Below, piece after piece: positions 1-5,456 of a stretch of 23,302 bases of DNA. The stretch comes from RSA11 sp965652565 (GTDB lineage: Bacteria; Actinomycetota; Thermoleophilia; Solirubrobacterales; 70-9): contig CBFGWL010000048.1 of the NCBI GenBank assembly GCA_965652565.1, positions 1 to 23,302 of the forward strand, given 5' to 3'. Numbering within the stretch: position 1 is the first letter of the stretch; the number at the start of each line of letters is the position of its first letter. Both the position numbers and the translations under genes were made by a program. The notes below the pieces were generated by a model that was given only the letters and a program-made list of their open reading frames with translations, was not told the origin of the DNA and made no database searches.

Positions 1-365
1 TCGATCACCCGCGTGCACACCGACGACTTCTCGCCCAACCAGATCGGCGTCCCGATGACGAGGATCTCGGCTGCGAGCACCCGCTCGAAGAGCTGGGGCC
101 AGTCGTCGTGCTCCCAGCCATGCTCGGTCATGTCGGGCTGCACGCCGCTCGCGATCTCGTGATCGACCGCCCGCACGGCCTCGACGTGAACGCCGTTGCG
201 GCGCATGATCTCAATCGACTTGTCCATGAGCCCCTGCGTGTGCGAGGACTCGGGGTTGCGCTTCAGCGTGCAGTTGATGAAGAGGGCGCGTAGGTCGGAG
301 TAGTCCGCTTTACCCTGTCCGGCCGGCTCCGACGGTCCGTCGGCGCGATCATCGCGGTCGCCCAT
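1..365 (-). CDS. NAD(P)H-dependent FMN reductase / flavodoxin-fold oxidoreductase (partial, C-terminus outside window)
   Basis: A flavin-binding quinone/azo-type reductase that would move electrons from NAD(P)H through FMN in the cytoplasm. The first ~121 residues are visible and the frame runs off the left edge of the window. After a polar 25-residue lead, the strand LRALFINCTLK opens the flavodoxin fold, and NPESSHTQGL is placed like the FMN phosphate-binding loop (residues 31-46). ILVIGTPIWLG (101-111) followed by EKSSVCTRVI matches the 'TP.Y.g..S...K..id' strand-loop of the NADPH-dependent FMN reductase family. The start is ATG at 365, set by a near-perfect Shine-Dalgarno AAGGAGGT (373-380, minus strand) seven bases upstream. 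It is divergent from the SGNH gene. The family assignment is firm; the true substrate cannot be told. Confidence 0.85.
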   Translation of the reverse strand, partial: MGDRDDRADGPSEPAGQGKADYSDLRALFINCTLKRNPESSHTQGLMDKSIEIMRRNGVHVEAVRAVDHEIASGVQPDMTEHGWEHDDWPQLFERVLAAEILVIGTPIWLGEKSSVCTRVI

Positions 366-538
366 CTCGAGCACCTCCTTGGGCTTAGGTGCGCCTTGAG
401 CGGCGATCCTCGCACAGTTTCCGCCGCCACCCGGGCTTGACGGAGTGAGCGCTGGTGCCTGCCGCTTCTTCCGCCGAGGTCTTGTGTTAGTGCGTTTTGG
501 GGGTTACGGACACCGGTAAGACGATCAACCAGGCAGGG

Positions 539-1168
539 ATGAAGGATCTGAAGTGGGGCGCCGCGCTCGTGGTCGTGGTCGCCACTGCGCTGCTAATCGA
601 CGCCATGTACGAGCCCATATCGCGGCAAGGGTCGGCCGTGGCCGACCAGGTGGCCGCGCGCAGCGACCCGATCGCTGCCCGGGTGCCGATCCTGGTCGTG
701 GGCGACAGCCATCAGGTGGAGACCGGCAAGCACCTGGAGCGCCGCCTCGGCGATCGGGTGAGGGTGTTCGCGCGGCGCGGCCGCCCGAGCGCTGAGGGGG
801 TGCGAGTGCTCCGCAAGCGCATGCGTGAGCGCTACGGCGTCGTTGTCTTCGACCTCGGCAGCAACGACTACAAGGTGGGGCCCGACGGCCTGGTGCGCAG
901 TATGCGCCGCGCGCGACGGCTCATTACGCCGCGCCGTTGCATGGTCATCGCCACGTTGCCGCCGGAGCGACGCGTGCGGCTCGATGGCGTGATCCGCAGG
1001 TTCGCCGAGCGGCGGAGCGTCGTGCTCTTCGACTGGCAGCGGGTCGTAAAGCGCCGTCCCGGGCTGCTGAGCGAGGACGGCCTCCATGCGACTCCGTACG
1101 GCTACCGGGTGCGCGCGCGCAAGCTGATCCGCGTGATCCGCAGCTGTCCGCGGCCGAAGCTGCCGTAA
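539..1168 (+). CDS. Membrane-anchored SGNH/GDSL-type hydrolase-like protein
   Basis: A predicted esterase or acyl-transfer-type hydrolase of the SGNH superfamily, probably held on the outer face of the membrane. Counting from ATG 539 (209 aa), residues 6-20 form one hydrophobic segment (signal anchor). Block I is VVGDSH with Ser57. Block II could be RRG (79-81). Block III is GSND with Asn109. Block V is EDGLH with Asp180 and His183. This is the full Ser-Gly-Asn-His set, in order and at normal spacing, in a protein of normal single-domain size. The start is uncertain: TTG at 497 is in frame and would add 14 residues, an in-frame stop at 488-490 rules out anything earlier, and neither start has a good ribosome binding site. 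The substrate is unknown; O-acetyl groups on polysaccharide are a common target of such proteins. Confidence 0.72.
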   Translation: MKDLKWGAALVVVVATALLIDAMYEPISRQGSAVADQVAARSDPIAARVPILVVGDSHQVETGKHLERRLGDRVRVFARRGRPSAEGVRVLRKRMRERYGVVVFDLGSNDYKVGPDGLVRSMRRARRLITPRRCMVIATLPPERRVRLDGVIRRFAERRSVVLFDWQRVVKRRPGLLSEDGLHATPYGYRVRARKLIRVIRSCPRPKLP

Positions 1169-1215
1169 CGCTCACTCTGGGGGAGCTGCGCTTCTCTCGC
1201 GGGCGATGCGAACGG

Positions 1216-1261
1216 CCGAGCCGACTCCTCGTCCGCGACCCCGGGAGTGGGATCGGCTCGG
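1216..1261. repeat. Long inverted repeat (possible transcription-end hairpin)
   Basis: CCGAGCCG (1216-1223) pairs perfectly with CGGCTCGG (1254-1261), and inside it CTCC (1225-1228) pairs with GGAG (1244-1247). It lies 48 bp after the stop of the SGNH gene and before the next gene's own ribosome binding site. There is no T-run after the hairpin, so it is not a classic intrinsic terminator. Confidence 0.4.
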
Positions 1262-1397
1262 GTGTCTGTGGCGCTGAAGGGCGGTCACTCCAACGACTCG
1301 ATTGACGCGGCGGCAATTCGTCGGTTTCAGCGGTACGCGGCCGACATAACCCCTGAACGCCCATCTGCCAACGTTCGGAACGAAAGGAGCGATTGGG

Positions 1398-1685
1398 GTG
1401 CGACGCGATGACCTACGAGCCTGGGTCGACGTCCCCGGCTTCCCGCCGGGTGACGGTGGCGAGCAGACGTGGGGCGCTGTCATCGACGTCTTGGACGGCC
1501 GCTACGGCCAGTACGGGCCGATCATCTGCGGTGGAAACCCGTGCCAGATCGTGCTTTCCGCCAGGGTCGCGAACCGTGCCGAGATGGCTTCGTTGGCCGC
1601 GCGTGTCGTCGCCGAGGCGCTGTGTGCGGCGGGTCGAGGGGATCTGTACCCGGCCGCGATCGAGATCGAGGCGGCCGAGGATTAG
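1398..1685 (+). CDS. Small protein of unknown function (95 aa)
   Basis: I do not recognise this protein. It reads MRRDDLRAWVDVPGF..., is acidic at both ends, has no signal peptide or membrane segment, and carries a CGGNPC pair (two cysteines four residues apart) in the middle, followed by an Ala-rich helix (AEMASLAARVVAEALCAAG, with a third Cys). A single mixed α/β domain is likely. The reading frame is supported by the start: GTG at 1398 is preceded by AAAGGAG (1383-1389) eight bases upstream, one of the few clear Shine-Dalgarno sites in the window. It sits alone, 230 bp after the SGNH gene and 49 bp before the convergent tRNA gene. No function is proposed. Confidence 0.6.
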   Translation: MRRDDLRAWVDVPGFPPGDGGEQTWGAVIDVLDGRYGQYGPIICGGNPCQIVLSARVANRAEMASLAARVVAEALCAAGRGDLYPAAIEIEAAED

Positions 1686-1733
1686 CGCCGACGTCGCCTA
1701 GCCGCGGGCGCGTCCAAGCGACCCGGCGAACCA

Positions 1734-1807
1734 TGCCGGAGGAGGGACTCGAACCCCCGACACGCGGATTATGATTCCGCTGCTCTAACCAACTGAGCTA
1801 CTCCGGC
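1734..1807 (-). tRNA. tRNA-Met (anticodon CAU), elongator type
   Basis: The minus strand folds as a complete cloverleaf: acceptor GCCGGAG/CTCCGGC, D-arm GCTC/GAGC with a 9-nt loop AGTTGGTTA, anticodon stem GCGGA/TCCGC with loop ATCATAA (U33, CAU at 34-36), a 5-nt variable loop, T-arm GGGGG-TTCGAGT-CCCTC, and discriminator A. The CCA end is not encoded (TGG follows). The acceptor pairs at position 1-72 (G-C) and the overall sequence resemble elongator tRNA-Met, not initiator tRNA. tRNA-Ile2, which also has a genomic CAT anticodon, is less likely. Confidence 0.93.
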
Positions 1808-1817
1808 GGGGAGGCGA

Positions 1818-1823
1818 ATCCTA
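1818..1823 (-). promoter_or_regulatory. −10 element of the tRNA-Met promoter
   Basis: TAGGAT on the minus strand, with ten bases between it and the tRNA 5' end. Transcription would start 2-4 nt before the mature tRNA. No convincing −35 element is seen. Confidence 0.45.
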
Positions 1824-1903
1824 GCGACGGGCGCGCGTCAGTTTCGACCGCCGGACGCATCGGAAAACCGGCCGTGTTTCGCGCCCGCTCGCGGGGTCGG
1901 CCG

Positions 1904-2518
1904 CTAGCGAAACCGCGCGAAGAACGGCTGCGTCGCGTAGAAGACCGCGTGCACGCCGGGGCCGATCAGCAACGCGAAGGCGACCGTGCCCACGCCGACC
2001 GTGCCGCCCAGCGCGTAGCCGCCGATGAGCGCGCTCAGCTCGATCAGCGTTCGCACGAGGCGCAGCGAGCGCCCGGTGCGCGCGTGCAGGCCCGTCATCA
2101 GCCCGTCGCGCGGGCCCGGGCCGAGGCCCACCGCCAGATAGACGCCGCCGCCCAGAGCGACCGCGGCGATGCCGCCGGCGAGCAGTGCCCAGGAGCCCGC
2201 CGCCGAGGGGTCCTCTGGTAGCCAGCGCAACGTGACGCCAAGGGCGAGGCCGATGATGATCGCGTTCAGGATCGTCCCCAGCCCCGGCGCCTGGCGCAGC
2301 GGGATCCACGCGCACAGCACGAGAAACGAGATCACGATCGTGGCGGCGTCGATCCCGAGCGGGGTGGTGCGGGAGACCCCCTGGGCGAGCACGGTCCAGG
2401 GAGAGTTCCCAAGGTCGGCCGCGACCAGGCACGCTTCGCCCGCGCCGAAGACGCACAGGCCGGCGATCAGCGCCGCCAGCCGGACCGGACCGGGGCGCCA
2501 AAGCTGACGCGGGAGCAT
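1904..2518 (-). CDS. YczE/YitT-like integral membrane protein
   Basis: A polytopic inner-membrane protein of 204 aa with about five hydrophobic segments (around residues 14-34, 55-72, 80-97, 108-131, 163-185). The conserved feature is GPGPRDGLMTGL after the fourth segment, a signature of the YczE/YyaS family; GNSPWTVLAQGVS in the first external loop also fits that family. The biochemical role of the family is not established, and substrate export is only a guess. The start ATG at 2518 lacks a Shine-Dalgarno site, but the minus-strand hexamer TAGCTT lies six bases before it, suggesting a leaderless mRNA. The repeat array begins just 22 bp upstream of the start, so the hairpins sit at or above its promoter. 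Family confident, function unknown. Confidence 0.8.
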   Translation of the reverse strand: MLPRQLWRPGPVRLAALIAGLCVFGAGEACLVAADLGNSPWTVLAQGVSRTTPLGIDAATIVISFLVLCAWIPLRQAPGLGTILNAIIIGLALGVTLRWLPEDPSAAGSWALLAGGIAAVALGGGVYLAVGLGPGPRDGLMTGLHARTGRSLRLVRTLIELSALIGGYALGGTVGVGTVAFALLIGPGVHAVFYATQPFFARFR

Positions 2519-2524
2519 GCCGCG

Positions 2525-2530
2525 AAGCTA
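2525..2530 (-). promoter_or_regulatory. Probable −10 hexamer (TAGCTT) for the YczE-like gene
   Basis: TAGCTT on the minus strand followed by six bases and then the ATG at 2518. It is one of a series of TAGNNT hexamers directly before starts that lack a ribosome binding site in this window. Confidence 0.35.
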
Positions 2531-2539
2531 GCCGCTCGG

Positions 2540-2724
2540 CGTTCAGCCCTCGTGTGCGGAATTCGAATACCAGGGCTGAACGTCCGCCGAGGCGCGTCGC
2601 GCCGCTCCCAACGTTCAGCCCACGTCGTCGAAATCCGGCGTCCAGGGCTGAACGTCCGCGCGCCGAGCCTCGTGCCGCCCGACGTTCAGTCCTCGTGTTC
2701 GAAATCCGGCGACCAGGGCTGAAC
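2540..2724 (+). repeat. 185-bp direct repeat, copy 1
   Basis: This block holds the first three hairpin units. It recurs at 2802-2986 with three differences by eye: position 2556 (g, against t at 2818) and 2713-2714 (cc, against gt at 2975-2976). It is evidence of a recent segmental duplication inside the array. Confidence 0.88.
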
Positions 2725-2743
2725 CTCGCCGACGTGCGTCGCG

Positions 2744-2812
2744 CCGCTCCCGGCATTCAGCCCGGCGCCGCTCCCGGCGTTTAGCCCGGCGCCGCTCCCG
2801 GCGTTCAGCCCT
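2744..2812 (+). repeat. 24-bp tandem repeat (2.9 copies)
   Basis: The unit begins CCGCTCCCGGCRTTYAGCCC and ends GGCG; copies start at 2744, 2768 and 2792, the last running into the left arm of the fourth complete hairpin. Copies differ only in the CATTCAG / CGTTTAG / CGTTCAG core. Each carries a left hairpin arm without a right arm, so these are decayed or expanding half-units at the junction of the two 185-bp copies. Confidence 0.85.
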
Positions 2813-2986
2813 CGTGTTCGGAATTCGAATACCAGGGCTGAACGTCCGCCGAGGCGCGTCGCGCCGCTCCCAACGTTCAGCCCACGTCGTCGAAATCCGG
2901 CGTCCAGGGCTGAACGTCCGCGCGCCGAGCCTCGTGCCGCCCGACGTTCAGTCCTCGTGTTCGAAATCCGGCGAGTAGGGCTGAAC
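2802..2986 (+). repeat. 185-bp direct repeat, copy 2
   Basis: Second copy of the three-hairpin block at 2540-2724, offset 262 bp, with three substitutions. It ends 24 bp before the stop codon of the cupin gene. Confidence 0.88.
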
Positions 2987-3009
2987 GTGCGCGGGGGCTC
3001 GGCGGGGGC

Positions 3010-3396
3010 TCAGTCCTTCCACCAGTCCGTCTGCATCTCGCCGCGGTCGTCCTTGCGGCGCGGGCTGAAGGCGAGCACCTCGAGGCCCTCGGGGCCCGCC
3101 TCGAAGCAGCGCCACGTTCCGGGGTCCACCCGCAGCGCATCGCGCTCGCCGATCTCCACGATCTCGTCGTCGAGCTTGGCCCGGCCGGAGCCGTGGAGCA
3201 CGACGTAGATCTCCTCGACCTCCTCGTGGCGGTGGGCGAAGGCCTGACGCTGGTTTGGCTTCACGCTGTGCAGGCTGAGCCCGGTCTGCTGCGTGCCGAG
3301 GTCCTCGTTGGGGAAGCGGGCCTCCCCGACGTGTCCGAAGCCGAACTTCGCGGCCGAATCCTCGGTTGCGAGCAGGTTGTGCTTGTCGAATCCCAT
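3010..3396 (-). CDS. Cupin-domain protein
   Basis: A small (128 aa) single-domain β-barrel protein of the cupin superfamily, cytoplasmic. The metal-binding motif 1 is visible as HRHEEVEEIYVVLHGSG (two His two residues apart, the following Glu, and the closing Gly), and motif 2 is weaker around ALRVDPGTWRCFEAGPEG, where the usual His is replaced. A metal-binding regulatory or small-molecule-sensing role is usual for such proteins, but no substrate can be named. ATG at 3396 has a strong Shine-Dalgarno AAGGAGG six bases upstream. It follows the ABM gene on the same strand by only 18 bp, so the two probably form an operon read leftward from 3717. Its 3' end abuts the palindromic array. Confidence 0.85.
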   Translation of the reverse strand: MGFDKHNLLATEDSAAKFGFGHVGEARFPNEDLGTQQTGLSLHSVKPNQRQAFAHRHEEVEEIYVVLHGSGRAKLDDEIVEIGERDALRVDPGTWRCFEAGPEGLEVLAFSPRRKDDRGEMQTDWWKD

Positions 3397-3414
3397 GCGC
3401 AGCCTCCTTCGAGC

Positions 3415-3717
3415 TCAGGCGCCCTTCCCGCCCAAGAGCTCCAGTTCGATCATTTGAAAGTCATCCACTAGGGCCATCACCGCTGAGACGTCCGGCGATC
3501 CACGCAGCCCCTCGATCACGCGATCCAGGTCGGCTTGGCTGCGCCAGAGCTCCGTGACCCACACGGTGTCCGGGTCGTCGGCCTGCCGGTTGATGAGGTA
3601 GAGCTCGCATGCCGGGTCGTCACGCAGCTTCTCGGCGGCAGCGAGCAACAGGCGCGCGACCTCCTCGCCCTTGCCGGGCTTGGCCTTGCTCTTTCCGTAG
3701 CGTGCGATCTTGTCCAT
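3415..3717 (-). CDS. Antibiotic-biosynthesis-monooxygenase (ABM) domain protein
   Basis: A 100-aa ferredoxin-like-fold protein of the ABM/YgiN type, usually a dimer. The N-terminal strand MDKIARYGKSKAKPGKGEEV, the helix LLLAAAEKLRDDPAC, the strand ELYLINRQADDPDTVWVTELW and the following S-Q-A-D-L helix follow the family pattern closely. Members act as quinol monooxygenases or as heme- or peroxide-handling proteins; which applies here is unknown. The start ATG 3717 has no Shine-Dalgarno site but has TAGCGT seven bases upstream, consistent with a leaderless message. It is divergent from the AraC gene with a 51-bp shared control region and is followed by the cupin gene, so AraC control of this pair is a fair inference. 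Confidence 0.82.
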   Translation of the reverse strand: MDKIARYGKSKAKPGKGEEVARLLLAAAEKLRDDPACELYLINRQADDPDTVWVTELWRSQADLDRVIEGLRGSPDVSAVMALVDDFQMIELELLGGKGA

Positions 3718-3724
3718 GCGCCCG

Positions 3725-3750
3725 ACGCTACGCCCGCTGCATGCGGGTGT
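3725..3750. promoter_or_regulatory. Divergent promoter region with palindromic operator candidate
   Basis: Between the ABM gene (−) and the AraC gene (+). ACGCCCGC (3730-3737) pairs with GCGGGTGT (3743-3750), one G·T allowed, around TGCAT; the core is CCCGC-TGCAT-GCGGG. The minus-strand −10-like TAGCGT (3730-3725) abuts one arm, so a protein bound here would affect ABM/cupin transcription. Confidence 0.4.
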
Positions 3751-3768
3751 CTTGGAAGAATGCGACGC

Positions 3769-4605
3769 ATGGCGCCCGAGGGTGACACGCACGGCATCCT
3801 CGAGCCGCGCGCCGGCCTCGCCCGCTTCACGCTCGAGCGCCGCCTGCCCGCCGAGGATCTGCGCGACTGGGTCGAGCGACACTGGATCGTGCGCTGGGAT
3901 CTCGCCGACGGGGAGTCGTTCACGCAGGCGATCCTTCCGCACCCGTGCGTGAACCTGGTCAGCGAGCCGGGGCTGATCGCGGTGCACGGCATCCCGACCG
4001 CCCAATCGCACCACACGCTGACCGGGACCGGCGCCGTGGTCGGCACGAAGTTCCGCCCGGGCGGCTTCGCCTGCTTCACCGACCGGCCGGCGAGCGCGCT
4101 CAACGACCGCAGCCTGCCGCTCGCCGAGCTCTTCGGCGAGCGCGGCACCCGGCTCGACTTCGAGCTGGCCGAGAGCGCCGGCGACGCGGAGGCGCACATC
4201 GCCGCCGTCGAGCGGTTCCTGCGCGAGCTGGAGCCCGTGTCGGACCGGCGCTACGAGCTGGTCCGCGCGGTCGTCGCCGACATGCTCCGCCCGCCGGCGC
4301 GCGTCACGGTCGCTGACCTGGCGCGTCGCCACGGCGTCACGCCGCGCACGCTGCAACGTGCGTTTCGCGACTACGTCGGCGTCGGTCCCAAGTGGGTCCT
4401 GCGCCGCTACCGCATTCACGTCGCCGCCGAGCGGATCGCCGCCGGCGACGCGGAGGATCTTGCCGCGCTGGCCTGGGAGCTGGGCTTCTTCGACCAGGCG
4501 CACTTCACCCGTGACTTCACGGCGCAGATCGGCCGCTCGCCGCTCGCTTACGCGCGTGCGTGCGCCGCGGCGGCCGGTCGTCCACAATCCGCTGTGACGG
4601 CATGA
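3769..4605 (+). CDS. AraC-family transcriptional regulator
   Basis: A DNA-binding regulator of 278 aa. The N-terminal half (about 15-125) contains the ERHWIVRWDL and FRPGGFACF segments typical of the AraC-associated N-terminal ligand domain (DUF6597-like). The C-terminal ~100 residues hold two helix-turn-helix motifs: VTVADLARRHGVTPRTLQRAFRD (split around 179-201) and ALAWELGFFDQAHFTRDF (233-250, the second recognition helix with its F-x-R-x-F). The match to the AraC family is unambiguous. Start: ATG at 3760 and at 3769 are both in frame; GGAAGA at 3754-3759 is correctly spaced only for 3769. Its stop overlaps the start of the stress-protein gene (ATGA, 4602-4605), so the two are translationally coupled. 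Likely targets are the divergent ABM/cupin genes and itself; the ligand is unknown. Confidence 0.9.
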   Translation: MAPEGDTHGILEPRAGLARFTLERRLPAEDLRDWVERHWIVRWDLADGESFTQAILPHPCVNLVSEPGLIAVHGIPTAQSHHTLTGTGAVVGTKFRPGGFACFTDRPASALNDRSLPLAELFGERGTRLDFELAESAGDAEAHIAAVERFLRELEPVSDRRYELVRAVVADMLRPPARVTVADLARRHGVTPRTLQRAFRDYVGVGPKWVLRRYRIHVAAERIAAGDAEDLAALAWELGFFDQAHFTRDFTAQIGRSPLAYARACAAAAGRPQSAVTA

Positions 4606-5456
4606 GTGCGGAACCCAGACCCGCGGCGGACCAGGACGGCTCCGGCCTGCGGTTCAGGCGCGTCCTGTGCGGGATCGACGGCTCCGATCAGGCGCTCATC
4701 GCCGCCCGCCAGGCCCGGGACTTGGCGGCGGAGGGTGCCGAGCTATGGGGCGTAGCCGCGTGGGATCCCGGGGTCGCGATGCACGCCGGCATCCACGCCG
4801 CCGAGGTCGCGAAGGATCTGCGCAACGAAGCCAGCGTCGCGCTGCAGCGCGCCCGCGACGTGGTCCCGGAGCTGCAGCCGGTGCGGGTTCGCGGTCGCGA
4901 CGTGCCCGCGCTGCTCGAGCTGATCGGCGAGTTGCGTGCGGAGCTCGTCGCGGTCGGCTCCCACGGGCGCTCGCGCGTCGCCGGGATCGTTTTCGGCAGC
5001 GTCGCCTCGGCGATGGCGCACTACGCGCCGTGCTCGGTGCTGATCGCGCGCAGCGGCCCGGCCGCCGGCTTCCCGGGCACGATCCTGCACGCCAACGACG
5101 GCTCCGCCGAATCCCTGGACGCCGCGCGCGTGGCCGGTCGCCTCGCCGCGGCGCACGGTTCCACAGTGATCACCATGCACGTGCGTGAGAACGGAGATGG
5201 CATTGCCCAGGACGCCGTGGCGATCCTCGAGGAGAGCGGCCGCGAGCCGATCCTCAAGGTCGAAGGGGGCTCGCCCGGCCGCGCTCTCTGCGAGGCGGCG
5301 GAGGCGAGCGGCGCCGGGCTCGTCGTCATCGGCAGCCGCGGCAAGACCGGGCTGCGCGCGCTGGGGAGCGTGAGCGAGCACGTCGCGCACCACGCGCCAT
5401 GCAGCGTCCTGATCGTCCGTCGCGCGGCCCACCCCGCGCGCGACGACTCCGGCTAG
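4602..5456 (+). CDS. Universal stress protein, two tandem UspA domains
   Basis: A cytoplasmic nucleotide-binding stress protein of 284 aa with two Usp domains (about 18-150 and 157-273). Both keep the ATP-binding signature: GSHGRSRVAGIVFGSVA (119-135) and GSRGKTGLRALGSVS (244-258), each followed by the closing strand APCSVLI. Each domain starts with a strand and Asp (GIDGSD at 24-29; HANDGS at 163-168). Tandem Usp proteins are common in actinobacteria and usually respond to hypoxia or stationary phase; that role is carried over from the family. It begins inside the AraC stop codon (ATGA overlap), which suggests coupled expression. Its stop TAG and the stop of the convergent protease share the palindrome CTAG (5453-5456). 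Confidence 0.92.
   Translation: MSAEPRPAADQDGSGLRFRRVLCGIDGSDQALIAARQARDLAAEGAELWGVAAWDPGVAMHAGIHAAEVAKDLRNEASVALQRARDVVPELQPVRVRGRDVPALLELIGELRAELVAVGSHGRSRVAGIVFGSVASAMAHYAPCSVLIARSGPAAGFPGTILHANDGSAESLDAARVAGRLAAAHGSTVITMHVRENGDGIAQDAVAILEESGREPILKVEGGSPGRALCEAAEASGAGLVVIGSRGKTGLRALGSVSEHVAHHAPCSVLIVRRAAHPARDDSG

Larger units (their letters stand above)
2540..2987. repeat. Array of palindromic (stem-loop) repeats, period about 71-72 bp
   Basis: Six complete hairpin units share arms CGTTCAGCCC / GGGCTGAACG (or CGTTCAGTCC in two units) around a 21-23-nt centre: arms 2540-2550/2572-2582, 2612-2621/2645-2654, 2683-2693/2715-2724, 2802-2812/2834-2844, 2874-2883/2907-2916 and 2945-2955/2977-2987. 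Unit starts are 71-72 bp apart, with two half-units (left arm only) in the middle. In the first type the centre also pairs (GTGTTCG with CGAATAC, loop GAATT), giving a nearly continuous ~19-bp stem; in the second type ACGTCG pairs with CGGCGT. The ~30-bp linkers are also repeated, so this is not CRISPR. The array fills the gap between the cupin gene (end) and the YczE-like gene (start), both leftward. Function unknown; a protein-binding or mRNA-processing/termination role is possible. Confidence 0.88.

Noticed and set aside
1469..1774. Open frame ending in ...PEEGLEPPTRGL
   Set aside because: This ending is the translation of the antisense of a tRNA T-arm and is a well-known false gene product; it also overlaps the better-supported gene at 1398.
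2551..2571. tRNA T-arm-like sequence (TTCGAAT) in the repeat centres
   Set aside because: No other cloverleaf parts fit around it, and the resemblance is limited to the short TTCGAA palindrome.
1821..2756. Long open frame on the minus strand through the YczE gene and part of the repeat array
   Set aside because: Its sequence is Arg/Gly-rich and comes from another frame of the YczE gene, and the array part just translates the repeats (FEFRTRGLN-like). No start signal or family match.
2540..2987. CRISPR array
   Set aside because: The repeats are inverted arms around variable centres, and the would-be spacers (~30 bp) are themselves repeated. No cas genes are nearby.
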